This document shows positions 1-12,339 of a stretch of DNA of 64,000 nt, one piece after another. The notes beneath the pieces were generated by a model. It was not told where the DNA came from, made no database searches, and worked only from the letters and a program-made list of their open reading frames with translations. The first letter of the stretch is position 1, and every line of letters begins with the position of its first letter. The DNA is taken from NCBI GenBank assembly GCA_039619475.1, contig CM077115.1:103476393-103540392 (forward strand), written 5' to 3'. The DNA comes from Icerya purchasi. Taxonomy: Eukaryota > Arthropoda > Insecta > Hemiptera > Monophlebidae. The position numbers and the translations under genes were made by a program.

Positions 1-560
1 TGCTCAGTCAATTTTACAGAAAGTAGTAAACAAAATTCAGAGCTGGTATGAATATAAAGGACTGGCCATCTCGACAAGTAAAACTGTACATTATGTCCAT
101 TTCTACAGGGGCGCCGTGCACATTTCAGTTCATCCCGAAAATTGAACAATCTTCCTCTTCCTCAAAAAACGACTGTGGAACTCCTCGAGTTATACTTAGG
201 TTCCAGGCTTATGTGGAAGCCTCATATTTCTGCCAAAGCTATCCCTATTTTGAAATATCTTTCGAGTTCCAGATACAACATTAATTCTAAATTCTTCCTT
301 AACATATATAGATCGCTTATCCTATCAAAAATCAACTATGGGTGCCAGTTGTACTCCTTTGCAAATAAATCATTACTGAAGTGATCCCGTGCACCATGTC
401 GCTCTGAGAATCATCCTGGGGGTACATCGAACCCTATTTCAACTATGCACAAAATTTTCCTTTACACTAAGTCAGGTTTTTTAGATGACCCTCTGCCGGA
501 AGGACTGTATGGCAAAAATGCTACAACTAATGTGTCATAAGTGTTATATAGAGCCTTCGT
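1..560 (+). mobile_element. Jockey-like LINE fragment (RT C-terminal part), degenerate
   Basis: Across broken frames the plus strand reads the C-terminal part of a non-LTR reverse transcriptase: a W...GLxIS-x-SKT segment near 45-90, LYLGSRLMWKPHIS near 190-240, LNIYRSLILSKINYG near 300-345, then ALRIILG near 400. It matches the minus-strand relic at 13.9 kb (LINIYKTLIPSKMNY). Several stops and frameshifts make it dead. The left end lies outside the window. Confidence 0.7.
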
Positions 561-942
561 TAGAACGAGTTGTTTGACCTAGCATATATAAGTTACCCCC
601 TATATGTGCTATAATGATTTTGGTAGTTACACACAGCACACATAAAGAAGGTGAGGAGGAGAATAGAAAAAAAAATAAAAAAAAACAACAATCGCTTGAT
701 CATCGAGTTAGCGTAACTTGTAACTAATTTGATGGATGTGCAATAGACCAACAATCATAAACTCCCGGCAACTGTTATCTTTCTTTCCTTCAAGTTCTTT
801 AAATTTGTCCCTTTTTGTTTCTCTTTCTCTTTCTCTTTTTTTCTTTACCACTCCCTACAGACAGACATTTGGCATAATGACGCGTTACATATTGCACATT
901 GTACATAAAGGATTTAAACAGAAATTTTACACACATACGTAC

Positions 943-979
<37 letters not shown>

Positions 980-998
980 TAACATCAAATTTATTTAC
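561..998. other. Gene-free stretch with CT-rich tract and AT array
   Basis: Presumed intron downstream of cuticular exon 2. It contains a pyrimidine-rich run at 780-850 and an (AT)n array at 945-976. No coding sequence recognised. Confidence 0.5.
945..976. repeat. (AT)n microsatellite
   Basis: Uninterrupted AT alternation of about 32 bases, close to the splice donor of cuticular exon 2 (997-998). Confidence 0.9.
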
Positions 999-1201
999 CT
1001 TCCAGAAACAGTGTTATCTGCAGATGCCGATTGACTGTGATAATGCTCTCCTCTGTCGTTATTTTTATAACCGAATCTGTAACTGCCATCTTGTCCACGA
1101 TCTATGAAATCCTCCGAAGGCGTATCGGTTAATTTCTCGGTTGATGACTGTTGAGCATCAGTACTATTTAGTAGACAAGAAAGTGCTATCCACACTATAA
1201 C
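999..1201 (-). CDS. Cuticular protein exon 2 (RR / chitin_bind_4 family), partial gene
   Basis: 203 bp on the minus strand between acceptor ctgtcattag and donor GGAAG|gtaaat. It encodes the rest of a signal peptide (VIVWIALSCLLNSTDAQ), a short acidic linker, then DGSYRFGYKNNDRGEHYHS and ...SASADNTVSG. The pattern DGSY-x-F-x-Y followed by a turn and TVSG is the start of the Rebers-Riddiford chitin-binding domain of insect cuticle proteins. It stops mid-domain in phase 2, before the expected YGYxDxxG part, which must lie beyond the left edge. The product is exported to the extracellular cuticle and binds chitin. No further exon was recognised between 1 and 998. Confidence 0.82.
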
Positions 1202-3380
1202 CTAATGACAGATATTTTTATTCGTTTATTTATGTACTTTTTAAAAATTCAAGCGCTTAACCAAACATTATTGAAAAGGTTAAGTAATGTGGCGGAGCGC
1301 ATTAATAAAGTATCATCGTGGATATTCAAGTTAAAGTTCACAATGTACTAAAGAACCCAAAATGGATATTTGGTTAATTCATTTTATTTTCGGACTTTTT
1401 TTCTATAACTTTGTACGAGTAGTGTATCGTCTCAATTTGCAAAATATCGAATTAATCGTTATTGTCCGTAATATTCAACGACGTTCAAATAGCAAACGCA
1501 ATAATTTGTTTCGTAGGATTCTTTTTTTATACTGCCGGCATAGTTTTTCGTTTATACTGTTTTAGAAAAATTTAACGACTTCCATACGTAAATGGGGCCC
1601 ATTTCCAAACAAATATTCCCCGTGCCATACAATTTTTAAAGTAAAATTAAGAAATAAATCATTTCTATTTAAACCTTCCGGTCGTAACATAAAAAAATTC
1701 TTCACACTTCCTTCCGTTGTAATCTTCTTTCTAAACATGTTCAACTTGACCTATTCCATCTTCTGGTCTAATCGCTTTTTCATATTCGGAATCCTTTTAT
1801 AATTTTATTACTGCATAATTTTTCTTCTTCGTATTAATACGTTCACTTTCTTGCCTCCCAATACTACTTTTTCCTCTGTTCTTCACATACTTTTAATGCT
1901 CGCTAATAAGTAACGGTAACTTGAAAGAGCCAAAGCACTGTGTCTAGGGTTTTCGATCTATTGAATTACCTTGGAGATGTATATTATTATAGTGAATATC
2001 ACTTTAATTTTTATTTTATTTCATCCCACTTTTTTATCGCAAAATGGAGTGGCATTTCTGGAGGATATCTATAGCTTTCATAATTTTTAATCATCCGTTT
2101 TTTATTCCTTATTCACCATTTTCATCCTATCATCCATCTGTTCTAAGAACGGCTCATTTACTTACCAGCAAATTAATACCTGTCTTTAATTTTTTTCTGT
2201 TTTTTTTTGTTTTTTTTTTTTTTTTTATACGGTAAACCCTGTGTTTTCACTAATGATTTCCTCTATTCAATTTTCTATTCTTTTGGAAATATTACTAATG
2301 TAATAGTTAAAGCAAACATTTTAAGTACATTCCACGGCAGCATATATATTAATCCACAGGTAGTTGGCAAGGATTTAAAATTTGAATTTAAATAACATTT
2401 TCCATAGCAACTATTAAAATTCCTGTTGCAGGACTTTTTATTAATTTCTCCGTAATTTTAATATATTTTCATTAAAATATTTACAAAAATTAACATATAT
2501 TATTATAAAGAATTGTTATGTAACTTTTTTGCATAATTAATACTTTTGCGAAAATTTACTAATTCAATGCTACGCCTACGTTGTAAAACTGTCTCTCGCG
2601 ACTGCACCTTTTTTTATTGAAACCCGTACGAAAGTGAACTGAGTTCTATTTCCGAAAATTACATTGCTTTTATCACTGCAATTCCATCTGGCTTTCACAC
2701 TTTCTTGACCATCCTATTTTCATTATTTTATTCATTCTATAAACTGGCCATCCGGCTTGCTCTCTAGGACTTTAAGGGTGAATAATATTTATTTTTTTTG
2801 AGGGATTTTTAACCTCTATATTCGTGTATAAAGATTCTTTTTCTCTTTCTAAGAAACACATGTACCGCCCTTCAATAAAAAACAGTCTTCACAGCAACTG
2901 AAGATTTTCGGTATTTCTATAATCGTAGTTGTCCAATGAAAGAAGTTCATTCGTAAACTAACCGAAACCCGCTGACATCACAAAATCAGGGGTTCTCACA
3001 TTAACCTTCAGTCTATATCAGATATAACGCCTGTTGTGCTATAGCAGAACGTGGTCTGTCTAGAGGTAAACCAAAAGATCGTTTGGACGTAAAGAGGTGA
3101 CACAAAAATGAGGTTACTGCTTCTGAGAAGGGGAGAAATGTTATTTTCGTCGGTAATATAGGCGCTCTATTTCTATTACACTACTTTGAGCAACACTGAT
3201 GCTGCGAAACTCGAAAGGACTTCTCTCGCTGGACAGACTACACGTCTGCCGCGATCTAACAAAAAGTCTGGCTTAACTAAAGATTATTCACAGTCGTAAC
3301 AACTGGCGTATCTTCTCTTTACCTTACGGCTATAAATCGATTTTGAGTTGAATACACTGTCGTCTTCCATAATTACATAT
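1202..3380. other. Intronic AT-rich DNA, nothing recognised
   Basis: Part of the inferred cuticular gene intron. Short open frames here (for example minus 1562-1744) show no family signature. A poly-T run of about 16 lies at 2211-2226. Confidence 0.4.
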
Positions 3381-3852
3381 TTATTTGAAAAAACTTCTGC
3401 ACCGCGTACCCGTTTTGTTTAGGGTTGGTTTAAAGGAGCGAATAACTTTAGAAGAGACTAAAGTAACAATAACGAGATTGAGAACAGGACACAACAAAAC
3501 CTCCGTCCACTTGGCAAAAATTAATATTATCCGTGATAATGCATGCAACAGTTGTAGATCAGAGAGTATAATAATCGTTTTATTTCGCAATGTAAAGTTT
3601 ACGAGCAGGCTAGGGACAAAATTAGAACAGAAATTCTGTCAGAGCTGCATACCTTTTTGGTTTCAGTAACTCAGATAGTGGCAGATGCAACGTCGAATTT
3701 AGCTACATTAATGTATGAAATTTATAAAATACCACAAGATAGAAATATAGAAATAATAAATAAGAAAGTTTTATAAAATAATCTATAAAGGGTTAAGTAA
3801 AAGAAAAAACTGGCTAGATAACGAATGCTAAGCCAAAAAAAAAAAAAAAAAA
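3381..3852 (+). mobile_element. LINE 3' end with C-terminal zinc-knuckle region and poly(A)
   Basis: The frame from about 3385 reads TITRLRTGHNKTSVHLAKI then CNSCRSE, the C-terminal RLRxGH...C-x2-C motif of Jockey/I-type LINE polyproteins. A short AT-rich 3' UTR follows, then a run of about 19 A at 3835-3852. It is 5'-truncated and lacks RT. It may be the 3' end of the Jockey-like family also seen at 1-560 and 13.3-15.2 kb; the link is inferred. Confidence 0.65.
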
Positions 3853-4196
3853 GCTGAGCTGTTTTCTGATGTTGATAAAAAATCCTACGAGTAGAGCGTA
3901 ACGAGGGTTAATGTACATTGTTGAGAAACACTTTTATTTTCCTATTATAAAGAAAAGGCGCACTGTCGTAGGCAACGAAAAGTTTTTGACTAATGATAGT
4001 AAAAGTTTACGCAAGAATTTCGACAGAAAATGGATAATAAAAGAAATGAAAAAAGAACAGTTACAAGAATGATATAACATCGATAGAGGTAGAAAAAGTC
4101 AGAGAATAAACCGGATTATTAAAACTGAAGCAGACGATTGTTACTGGTAACAGGCAGACCGAATATATTTTATTGCGGGTTCATGTTTCATCCGAA

Positions 4197-4690
4197 AAAA
4201 TTTTTTTTTTTTTTTTTTTTTTTTGTGGGCACGCCAGCGGCATTGACCCAACAACAGGAAAAATCTAATCCAGAGAGAACTAAATAGCTAGGCGGTCCGA
4301 AATGGACGCAACAAAGGACAGCAATGCGGACACCACAGAAGATGAAGGAAAGGAGAGGATAAAGGAAGAGTTATAGGGAGTAGGGAGACTTAATGACAAG
4401 AGCTGACTGTATAAAAGGGAACGTGCGTTACGAAGAGCAGGACACTCGAAGAAAACGTGATCAGCATCACATGTACGAGGAGGATCACAATCGTGAAGAG
4501 AACAATAAGGAGAAGGCGACAGAGCAAATCGAAAGCGAGAAGAGGGGAGGAGAGAATGATTGATCCGGAGACGAATTAAGGAGACAATAGAAGAGCAACG
4601 ACCGAAAGGAATAGATTGAAACCAAGACAGGGAACGAGGAATAAAAAAGAAGTTCTTGGAGCTTTCATATTGGATAAAGAACAATGACAA
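4197..4690 (-). mobile_element. LINE-S copy, 3' terminal 490 bp
   Basis: Minus strand. Encodes the last about 130 residues of the LINE-S polyprotein: RLRINHSLLPSSRFRFALSP, then a Cys/His cluster CDADHVFFEC, ending SISDRLAI-stop at 4280. After the stop comes the conserved 3' motif (ttgacccaacaac on the plus strand) and a poly(A) tail, seen as T at 4197-4224. It is 5'-truncated near 4690 and is one of the better preserved tails. Confidence 0.85.
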
Positions 4691-5491
4691 GATGGGACAA
4701 CCGAAATCGACAGAGATTAATAATAAGAATAAGGAAGAAAACCATCGTATAGAGATTAATAAAAAAGAGATTTCTGCGCGCGGAGTCCCAGATTATAAAC
4801 TCGGTATTTGTGAGAAAAAATTATTGAAGCTTTCTCTGAACATTACATTGACGGAGAATAATAGCGAAGTTCTACGGAATTAGAAGAATTAAATATTAAT
4901 TGAATAATAATTAATAAAAAATAAATGGTCAAGTTTATTAGCTGTGTTAATGCATAGTACTGAAAAACTCTATCGTCAAGGCTAAAGTATAAAAAAGGAA
5001 ACGCCGTTCAAATTATCGGTAACAATTAAAATCGCTAAACCGATTAACCAATCGGAGAAATAACTGGGAGATGTAGAAATGTGGTTGGCCAGAACGAACA
5101 AGGTTGACATGTCGCAGCAGCATTGAAAGTGGAGAACAGTGATGAAAGTAACTAGTCGATAAAACAATTACTTGAAATTAACTGAAGAAGAATTATATAG
5201 TCGAACAGTAAGAATAACTTAGAAAGAAAAAAAACAAAAAAAAAAACAAGATGGTTGATGAAAAATAATTATTTTACGGATTATTAATGTTTTGAAGTGT
5301 AGTTTGAGTTTTTTCATTTTGTTTTTTTAACAAAAAGTTGTTAGGAAAGGTTCTAAATAAAACCGAAATTATCACGCGAGACAAAACAGTCAGTCAACAC
5401 GAAGTTAGCCAATTAATATTGTACCCCTGAAATTTAGCGGCCAAAATTTATGTATCGGTCTAATTTCATACATGTCACTGTGCCATTACTT
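4691..5491. other. AT-rich intronic DNA
   Basis: Purine-rich plus strand to about 5240. No coding or repeat signature seen. Confidence 0.4.
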
Positions 5492-5713
5492 CTTATAAAA
5501 TAAACAACATATGTATATCACTTTATGAAACAATAATGTTAAACTATATTTTAAAAATTTATACGCGTTTCGAAGCAATAGCCTCATGATCACTAGTATA
5601 ATACTAGTGTGATCATGAAGCTATTCGAAACGCGTAAGCATAAAATTTTTTTCAGTATATATTAACATTATTATTTTATAAAAACTGTTATTATATGTTG
5701 TTTATTTTATAAG
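5492..5713. repeat. 222-bp near-palindrome (foldback/MITE-like)
   Basis: Two arms of about 105 bases are imperfect inverted copies. The outer 21 bases, beginning cttataaaataaacaac, are perfect. Inner blocks shared by both arms include aataatgtta, acgcgtttcgaa and tcatgatca. The centre is tagtataatacta near 5602, so there is almost no loop. No protein is encoded. A foldback MITE is the simplest reading. Confidence 0.85.
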
Positions 5714-7082
5714 CATTTGAAATAATGCGTGTAACAAACTTTAATAATAATAATATCACACTACCCCTTAACGGACGCGTCTGCCAAATAAAAAACTGTT
5801 ACGTTTACTTAATGAATATTACGGTCCTATTTTTATAATTCGATTCTATATTTTGCCCAGATTCAGCAGTGTACCGAAAAGAATCGGAGTGGCTGGAGGT
5901 CCGCAGGACCTCCCGATTATAATTTTAAAAGTCTGTAACATCATTTAAAGAGGTAGCAATATTAGTTTTAATATTATTTCTTAATAAAATTTCAATTTAA
6001 AATTTATATAACTATAAACAAATTAGTATAATTTGTGTATCAGTATGTTCTTATAATCGACTTATATACATCACATGTAGCCTACATTTATTTTCCACAT
6101 CTGATAATACTTTGGACATTTAAGCATAAAGCATTTTGTACGATGATAGAATGCAATTATAAAAACCGTTATATTTATCCATAGCATTATTTACGGAATT
6201 TGTTATTTCAAATTTTTGATTAATTAAATCACAAAATTTATTCCAGTCATATTCTATAAATTTCCGGCGCATTATTATATGATTATCAAATTGATCTTAT
6301 TGTATCTTAGATATTATTGAGTTGCTGCTTGTGTCTATAGTATAATCATGATAGAGAAGTAGTCGCTACCTAATGAGGTGAAAAGAACATTCCATGAACT
6401 ACTTAAAAAAACAATAAAGAGAAATGAAAGTTAAATCAAAGGGGGTTATTCATTTGCAAAGGAAATTCCAAGTCTAGTTTTAGCTTTTGATGAGCATACA
6501 TCCGATTTAAAGATTGCGTCAGATGCAGCGGCGGCTTTTATGTCGCTCTGGACGACACAACTCTAACATCCACTTAGTGCATTATCATCGAGTATATTAC
6601 TAAAATTCTCCATCGCGTCTATAAAAAGGAAAAAAATCAATAGAATCACTGCAAGGAGAGCAGTATGAAATGAAAATTTCGGTAAAAAATAGTAACCAAT
6701 ATCGGATCTAGTACCATTATAATACTGGTAGATACATTTAAGTTGACGATTTAATATTTAATGCCAGACCTGACCAAAGCGGCAGATCGCCATATCCATC
6801 GTCTGTATCGTCCCGAATACAATGATAACTATACTAAGTATTTTACTTGTGAATAACCAAACCTCAATAACTTGCTTAGACAGAAAAATGTTTAGGTTAC
6901 ACTTACTACAATTAATGTTTCGTGCGTGCCCTAGTAAAACATAGAAGGAAATTAAGAAAGAGAAAGGGAAAAAGAGTGAGGAAGAGAATAAAAACTCTAA
7001 TTGATTAACAACTTAACTGACAATGAGTAAAACTTGTCTTAAAATAAACAAAAAATTATTAAATACCACAATACATATATTC
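5714..7082. other. AT-rich intronic DNA
   Basis: No gene recognised. A short G+C-rich island (ggaggtccgcaggacctccc) at about 5895-5915 is a small perfect hairpin. Confidence 0.4.
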
Positions 7083-7143
<61 letters not shown>

Positions 7144-7146
7144 ATA
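7083..7146. repeat. (AT)n then (TGTA)n microsatellite
   Basis: About 49 bases of AT alternation followed by tgtatgtatgta. Confidence 0.9.
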
Positions 7147-7539
7147 CATATTAGAGCTGTTTGCTGCAATTTAACCCGTACATTTAACATATTTTTGCAT
7201 ATGTTTTTTTTGATGACTGCTACCATCTTTTAATGTACTCTTTAGCATTCTGTTAAATTATTTTCTTACTATTTTTCTATTTTTAATTAAAATTTTTATA
7301 TAAACAAAATCGTATTAACATGTGTCAACACAAAACATTTAGTTTAGACCTTGAATTGTTATATAATTTGTTTAAAATTTTCTTCAGACTATGTAAAAAA
7401 TTACTCTTGTCTTATCGGTCTTATTAACTTTTCCCTTACTTTTCCCATCTCCATGGTGACATGCGCTAGACCAATTAACAAAAAACAACTTTTATACTGT
7501 GGGTTCCGCAGATCTGAGATATTTAAACGATTACATTGT

Positions 7540-8740
7540 CTTTAGGAAGCATGAAGTTATTACACGAAATTATTATACTAAAGCTCAAATTGACGCGCTG
7601 GAAAAATTTTGTTTCATCTATTAACAGAAGCACCTCAGTAAGTCAAATTTGGTCTACGGTCAAGAAGATTAAGAAAGCATATTATGATGGTCCCTTTCTA
7701 ATTACGGAGTTCATTTGCTGGATCGATGTGAAAAATTTTTAAATATCCCAGTTTCTCCATATGCTTGCAATTTTTTTTCGAAACTCGCTATGTAAAACGT
7801 CACCCAAATTCCTTTCCAACTAATAATCGACTTCTCACTAATCCGATTAACCTACATAGTCTGGACTAACAGAACCATTGAGAAATCCAAACGTATTTGA
7901 CGAAAGAATTTTACGATGACCAGTGGAGCCTATTATACAAAATTCGTTCAGAAGATTTCCTTAAACAAGGGGCAGAGGAAATAGCACGATGCGATAAAAT
8001 TTCATTAAAGGGTTTATTCAGTTTTCTTTATGGAAATAATGTTAAAGTTTTCCCAGTCTTATTGAAACAGTTGAGTAAAATATTAATGGCTGTCAGTGGA
8101 GAATGGTTTAAAATGCGATAAGAAATAGCGAATAGACCCGGTGATGATCCTTTTTTAACTTCACATTAGGACATTAATACTATCGTTAGTTAATAATATC
8201 ATCATTCGAGCATTGGATAGACTTTCATTTAATTTTCACCGAAGGATCCAAGCAAAGTGATGCTGCAGAAGTGGCTTTCTGTATTCAACATTATCCGGAA
8301 GCTTTTCCTATTCTTTATTCAATGTAGAAGTATCGTTACGATTAAAGTTCTAACCTTTATATGATCAAAAATTAGTCAGTCACAAAAATATTCTTAATTG
8401 ACGAATTCAAGAAGCCGCCTCACCACCTTAAATAACTCGCATTCAACTATCCGGCACATCTCCCCTGTTTTGTAAGTTAAACGTATATTATAACGTTGCT
8501 TACTAGGTTTTCGGCCGAATTTATTTGGGCTCCTTCTCATGTTGAAATATTTCGTAATCACAGTGTCGATGCGGTTGCCAAGTCGGCAAACCGAAGAGAG
8601 TACTTTTCATTCTTAAGTTTCTTCGTAGTGAACCTTTTTTGTGCTTCATTAAGTACGTTCACAAGGAATGTTGGAAAGTCACCTGGCCCAACTCTTTTTC
8701 GGCATCACACTATAAGTCCATCCAGTCTAATATTCTGAAC
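7540..8740 (+). mobile_element. Degenerate LINE-S copy with linker and RNase H remnants
   Basis: Broken frames on the plus strand. Near 7590-7690 is WKNFVSSINRSTSVSQIWS, the W-x-x-F...IW segment found between endonuclease and RT in such LINEs. Near 8235 is IFTEGSKQSD (RNase H first Asp replaced by Glu), and near 8515-8585 is EFIWAPSHVEI followed by VDAVAKSA, the last RNase H motif. Most of the RT is missing or unreadable, and many stops are present. Limits are approximate. Confidence 0.55.
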
Positions 8741-11035
8741 ATACCTTGATATGCGCACACAAAAGTCCTAATAATACTACTTCGCGTAGGTTCATTATAT
8801 ACATTTGTAAACGTAGGCTCGCAGTTAATAGACTTCCGTCGTTGCTCTATCTTTCAAAACCTGGTCTCTATTCCGTCAGCGCATCTCGGATACTGATAAA
8901 AAAGTTGCTCGTGCAGATCATACTTTTTTTTTTTTTTTTAAATGTTCCTTTCGCACTTTGCGTCGTCAATAATCAGCTTTAAGTAATTTCCAGGTGGTCC
9001 CAATCCATTATCTAGTGTCTTTTTCAACATTTAAAGAAACTATAAATTGTCGTATAATTTTATTATTGCGGGAAATATTTTAATATGATTTATTCGGATA
9101 CCAAGGCGACGAGTTGTATCACAGGGGCAGCAAAAAAATAAAGAAACAATTCTTTGTTTTATTATTTTTTTCTTTCTTACATTAAGAGAAAACTAAAGTG
9201 AATAAAAGTTATCAAATGAACAGTTTTACACCATATAGAAAAATACGTAAATTTATTAATTAATATATTTCAATTAAGCGTAAATAATTAGCTGAATTAC
9301 CGAAATAAAACATGTCCGAATAATTGAAAAGAAAAAAAAGAAAGAAAAAAAGAAACTATTGGCTTTCCAATAATTATACGGACATTGGAAGCGGAAATAA
9401 ATAAAACATAATTTAAATAAAGTTAAAAAAATAAATAAAAAAAATACGACACAACAGTTTTACGTGACTAGGTAATTTACAACAGCCATTCAAAACATGA
9501 TTTTAAAAAGAAAGTAATTAAGTTATTTGTCCTTTTTCGTTTTTTTTATTTATTTTTTTTATTATTGAATACACGCCGAATTTAACATATATATATGTAT
9601 ATATATATTTATATATATATGTATATATATATTTATATATATATCGTAGCCCAAAATTTATAATGGGCGTTTCTTTGTTTATCAATATAAAACTAGACTT
9701 AAAGCTAAAAATGATAAACTTTTGGGTAAATTCTACTATTTTTTTTTTTTCGACAAAATTATCTGTTATTATTTGATCTTTATATCGGAAATTGTTGCGT
9801 CATAAATGCAAGAAACACCAGTTTGCTACCTAAATGATATTTTTTGCTTCATTATCCGAAAGAGGCGGTAAAAAAAAATTATTTTGCTTCACCGATTGCG
9901 TTTGGCCTACATCTGCACTGCTGTCGATGCAGTATAGAATGTATTTATTCTCGCTTTACGCTCGCCGCAAATTGCTAATTTCCGATATAAATATCAGTTT
10001 CGTTATTTTCCGGTATGCCAGTGCACTGCGCGTATAGCGATCATACCTTAAAACCTTGCCACGTTACCTAGTTATTTGACATGCTATAAACTTATGGGGG
10101 GGGGGGTCCTTTTATATTTTCGTTGGTTTTGACATGGAAGGAACTATACAGTGTTCAGGGGAATTTGAAAATTTACAGTAAATATTATTTTTAATTCACT
10201 GTAAAGCATGTATACACATACAATATCACGAGAAAAAAAAAACAAAAAAAAAAACGGGATAAAACAAATCGTAAAAGGTTGGTTCAAGCTTCGCTTTTTG
10301 ACTTTTACCAATCTTTACAAAATTAAAAATTTTTAAGTTTTAGTGCTTTCTTTTTACTTAATTTTTTTTCTTTTTCACCGGCTATTATCACTTGGCCAGT
10401 CTACCCGTTTCTCATTTAATATTCCTAGTATCACCTTAATTTATTAAATAATCGCATAAACATTTAGATTCAACGAACATAGGTTTATTACTATTTGTGA
10501 CATTGAAATCGGGGCAGTATCCATTACAGGTTGTGTGGGTTTAGTATTAAAATGGCTAAAATCAACATCCGCGTTTACTGCAAAAAAAAAATTTATATTA
10601 ATGTATACTCGAATACAAAAGCGCTATTTCAGTTTATTAATCGCATTAATGTTTAATATTATTGTAACAGCAGTAAGTCCGATGCGCTTTATTCGCAGTA
10701 TAATGCAAAAATTCTGTTATAGACATTTAAAAGTGTTCTTAAAGTATTCTTCCTCCATGTGTCGGCATTAAAAACAAATAAGAATACACATACCAATTTT
10801 TAGAATTGAACACGACGCGCTATATGTGCAAAAATTCGCAAGACGTGCTTTAAATTATACAAACGGTAAAATTATAGCTAATCTTCTATTATTTATTATT
10901 TACCGAATAACGCACATTTAAGTTTTATCGCTCGGTAAAACGGAATTAATTTTTCAGTCTGGCGTATTCGCATTTAATTAATAATTTTAAAGAAACGATA
11001 AAAATTAAACGCGCGATTCAACAAAGTTTACTAAC
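8741..11035. other. Intronic DNA of the cuticular gene with AT arrays
   Basis: No coding sequence recognised. Contains a TA-rich tandem array at 9588-9645 (units tatatatatatttata / tatatatatgta) and homopolymer A and G runs. Confidence 0.4.
9588..9645. repeat. TA-rich compound tandem repeat
   Basis: Alternating tatatatatgta and tatatatattta units, two rounds. Confidence 0.85.
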
Positions 11036-11053
11036 CTGCAGAGGGGAACGCAT
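11036..11053 (-). CDS. Candidate exon 1 of the cuticular protein gene (MRSPLQ)
   Basis: An 18-bp start exon, ATG to CTGCAG|gttagt, coding MRSPLQ in phase 0, which is what exon 2 at 1201 needs. Fused to exon 2 it makes a good signal peptide: a basic residue, then the hydrophobic VIVWIALSCLL core. Very short first exons are usual in insect cuticle genes. The upstream 300 bp is G+C-richer than its surroundings. The 9.8-kb intron means the link is inferred, not shown. Confidence 0.55.
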
Positions 11054-11544
11054 TCTCAGAACTAGTTAAATTTGTCGAAATACTCGTGGTTTTTCACGTT
11101 AACTGTAATATTAGTCGAGAAACATTCGCGCAAACGTCCACCTTCAAACTGTATCATAATTTGACGTCTCTTGTCGGTCTGTCGGCTGGATCGGCAAAAG
11201 CAGCAGTTGTGTTCTCTTTGTTTTATTCGGGTTTCTTCTTAAGCGGCGATAAATTGCGGACGGCCGAGGATGTCGGATGTAGGATATCCGCCGTTCATGC
11301 ATAGCCTAGTTATGCGGTAATATTAAGGGCACTTCGTCCACTTTTCTCGCGGCTCTAGCGGCCGTATTCTGGCTATAAATTGGGAAAAATACAAAAATCG
11401 TCTATACAATAGATCCATTGTGTGCGTTGCTACCGAAACAAGGACTTGACCACTGACCGTTAAAGATTTCGCTGATGATAGTGACTTGTTCCCGTTTAAC
11501 CTCCGTATGTTGTTGGCGTACCTTTTACGAATATCCAAAACAAA
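11054..11544 (-). promoter_or_regulatory. G+C-richer region upstream of the cuticular start exon
   Basis: The 300-400 bases upstream of the candidate ATG at 11053 are clearly less AT-rich than their surroundings, as expected of a 5' UTR or promoter. A TCAGT-type initiator occurs on the minus strand near 11452. No TATA box at the right spacing was found. Position is the main argument. Confidence 0.3.
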
Positions 11545-11562
11545 TACATGTATATACATATA

Positions 11563-11596
<34 letters not shown>

Positions 11597-11635
11597 CACA
11601 TATAATGTATACACACACATATATATATATATATA
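11545..11635. repeat. (CATA)n / (TA)n microsatellite
   Basis: tacatacatacata followed by acacac and (AT)n, about 90 bases. Confidence 0.9.
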
Positions 11636-12339
11636 AACGTAAATGAATAATATATAATTGCGTTTCATTAAACGAATACCGAAATAAACATTCCAACTAT
11701 AATGATAATTAGAAGTTTTAATGATAGTATATTTTTATAATAGCGATTACATTAGAAACGATTGTAGACGAAGACTCCCCCATTGTATAAATGCAATCGT
11801 CGGATCGATCGAGTAAATAAATTCTTTTGTTTTGACGTCAAATTTTGTAGTTGAGAGTCTTCACGTACTTTTTCGAAGTATCGTCATCATCGTCTACAGG
11901 CCGGATCGTGATCGTGAATAATTGCGCACCTTCCGTCGTTCAACTTAATTCATTTCCATATCCTGTACTTGTCATGTCTGAAATTTGCCTTGTTCGGTGT
12001 CTTCTTAAACTGCTGCGGTTTTCTCAGCGTGCTACTGTCTTCAGATGACCTTTAGTGGCTAGTATTAATATGCGCTAAATAACTGATGACATATTTTTTT
12101 TAACCGGAATTTCGAAACTAATTATTTTTTTCCTCTTGACGACAAATTTGTTCATTATATTCTGTCTCTTAAAGCTGGATTTTTTTTTTTTTTTTTTTTT
12201 ATCACGAGTTTGGCAATAAATCACCTTACCCAAGAATTCGTAAAAAATTGTAAAAAGAAAACAGTATTTTTTAAACTTTTAAGGATAGAAAAAAAATAAT
12301 AATAATTCGTTGACGTGTATAACAGAAGTAGAATTCTCT
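11636..12339. other. Intergenic DNA, nothing recognised
   Basis: AT-rich. A G+C-richer patch at about 11850-12050 has no recognisable coding on either strand. A poly-T run of about 22 lies at 12179-12200. Confidence 0.4.

Noticed and set aside
736..1107. 123-codon plus-strand frame
   Set aside because: It spans a CT-rich tract, an AT array and the antisense of cuticular exon 2; no independent coding signal.
9588..9645. Possible CRISPR-like regular repeat
   Set aside because: Simple TA-rich slippage array in a eukaryotic genome; no spacers.
10101..10108. G-run in gggggggg tract as a G-quadruplex site
   Set aside because: A single G run with no partner runs nearby.
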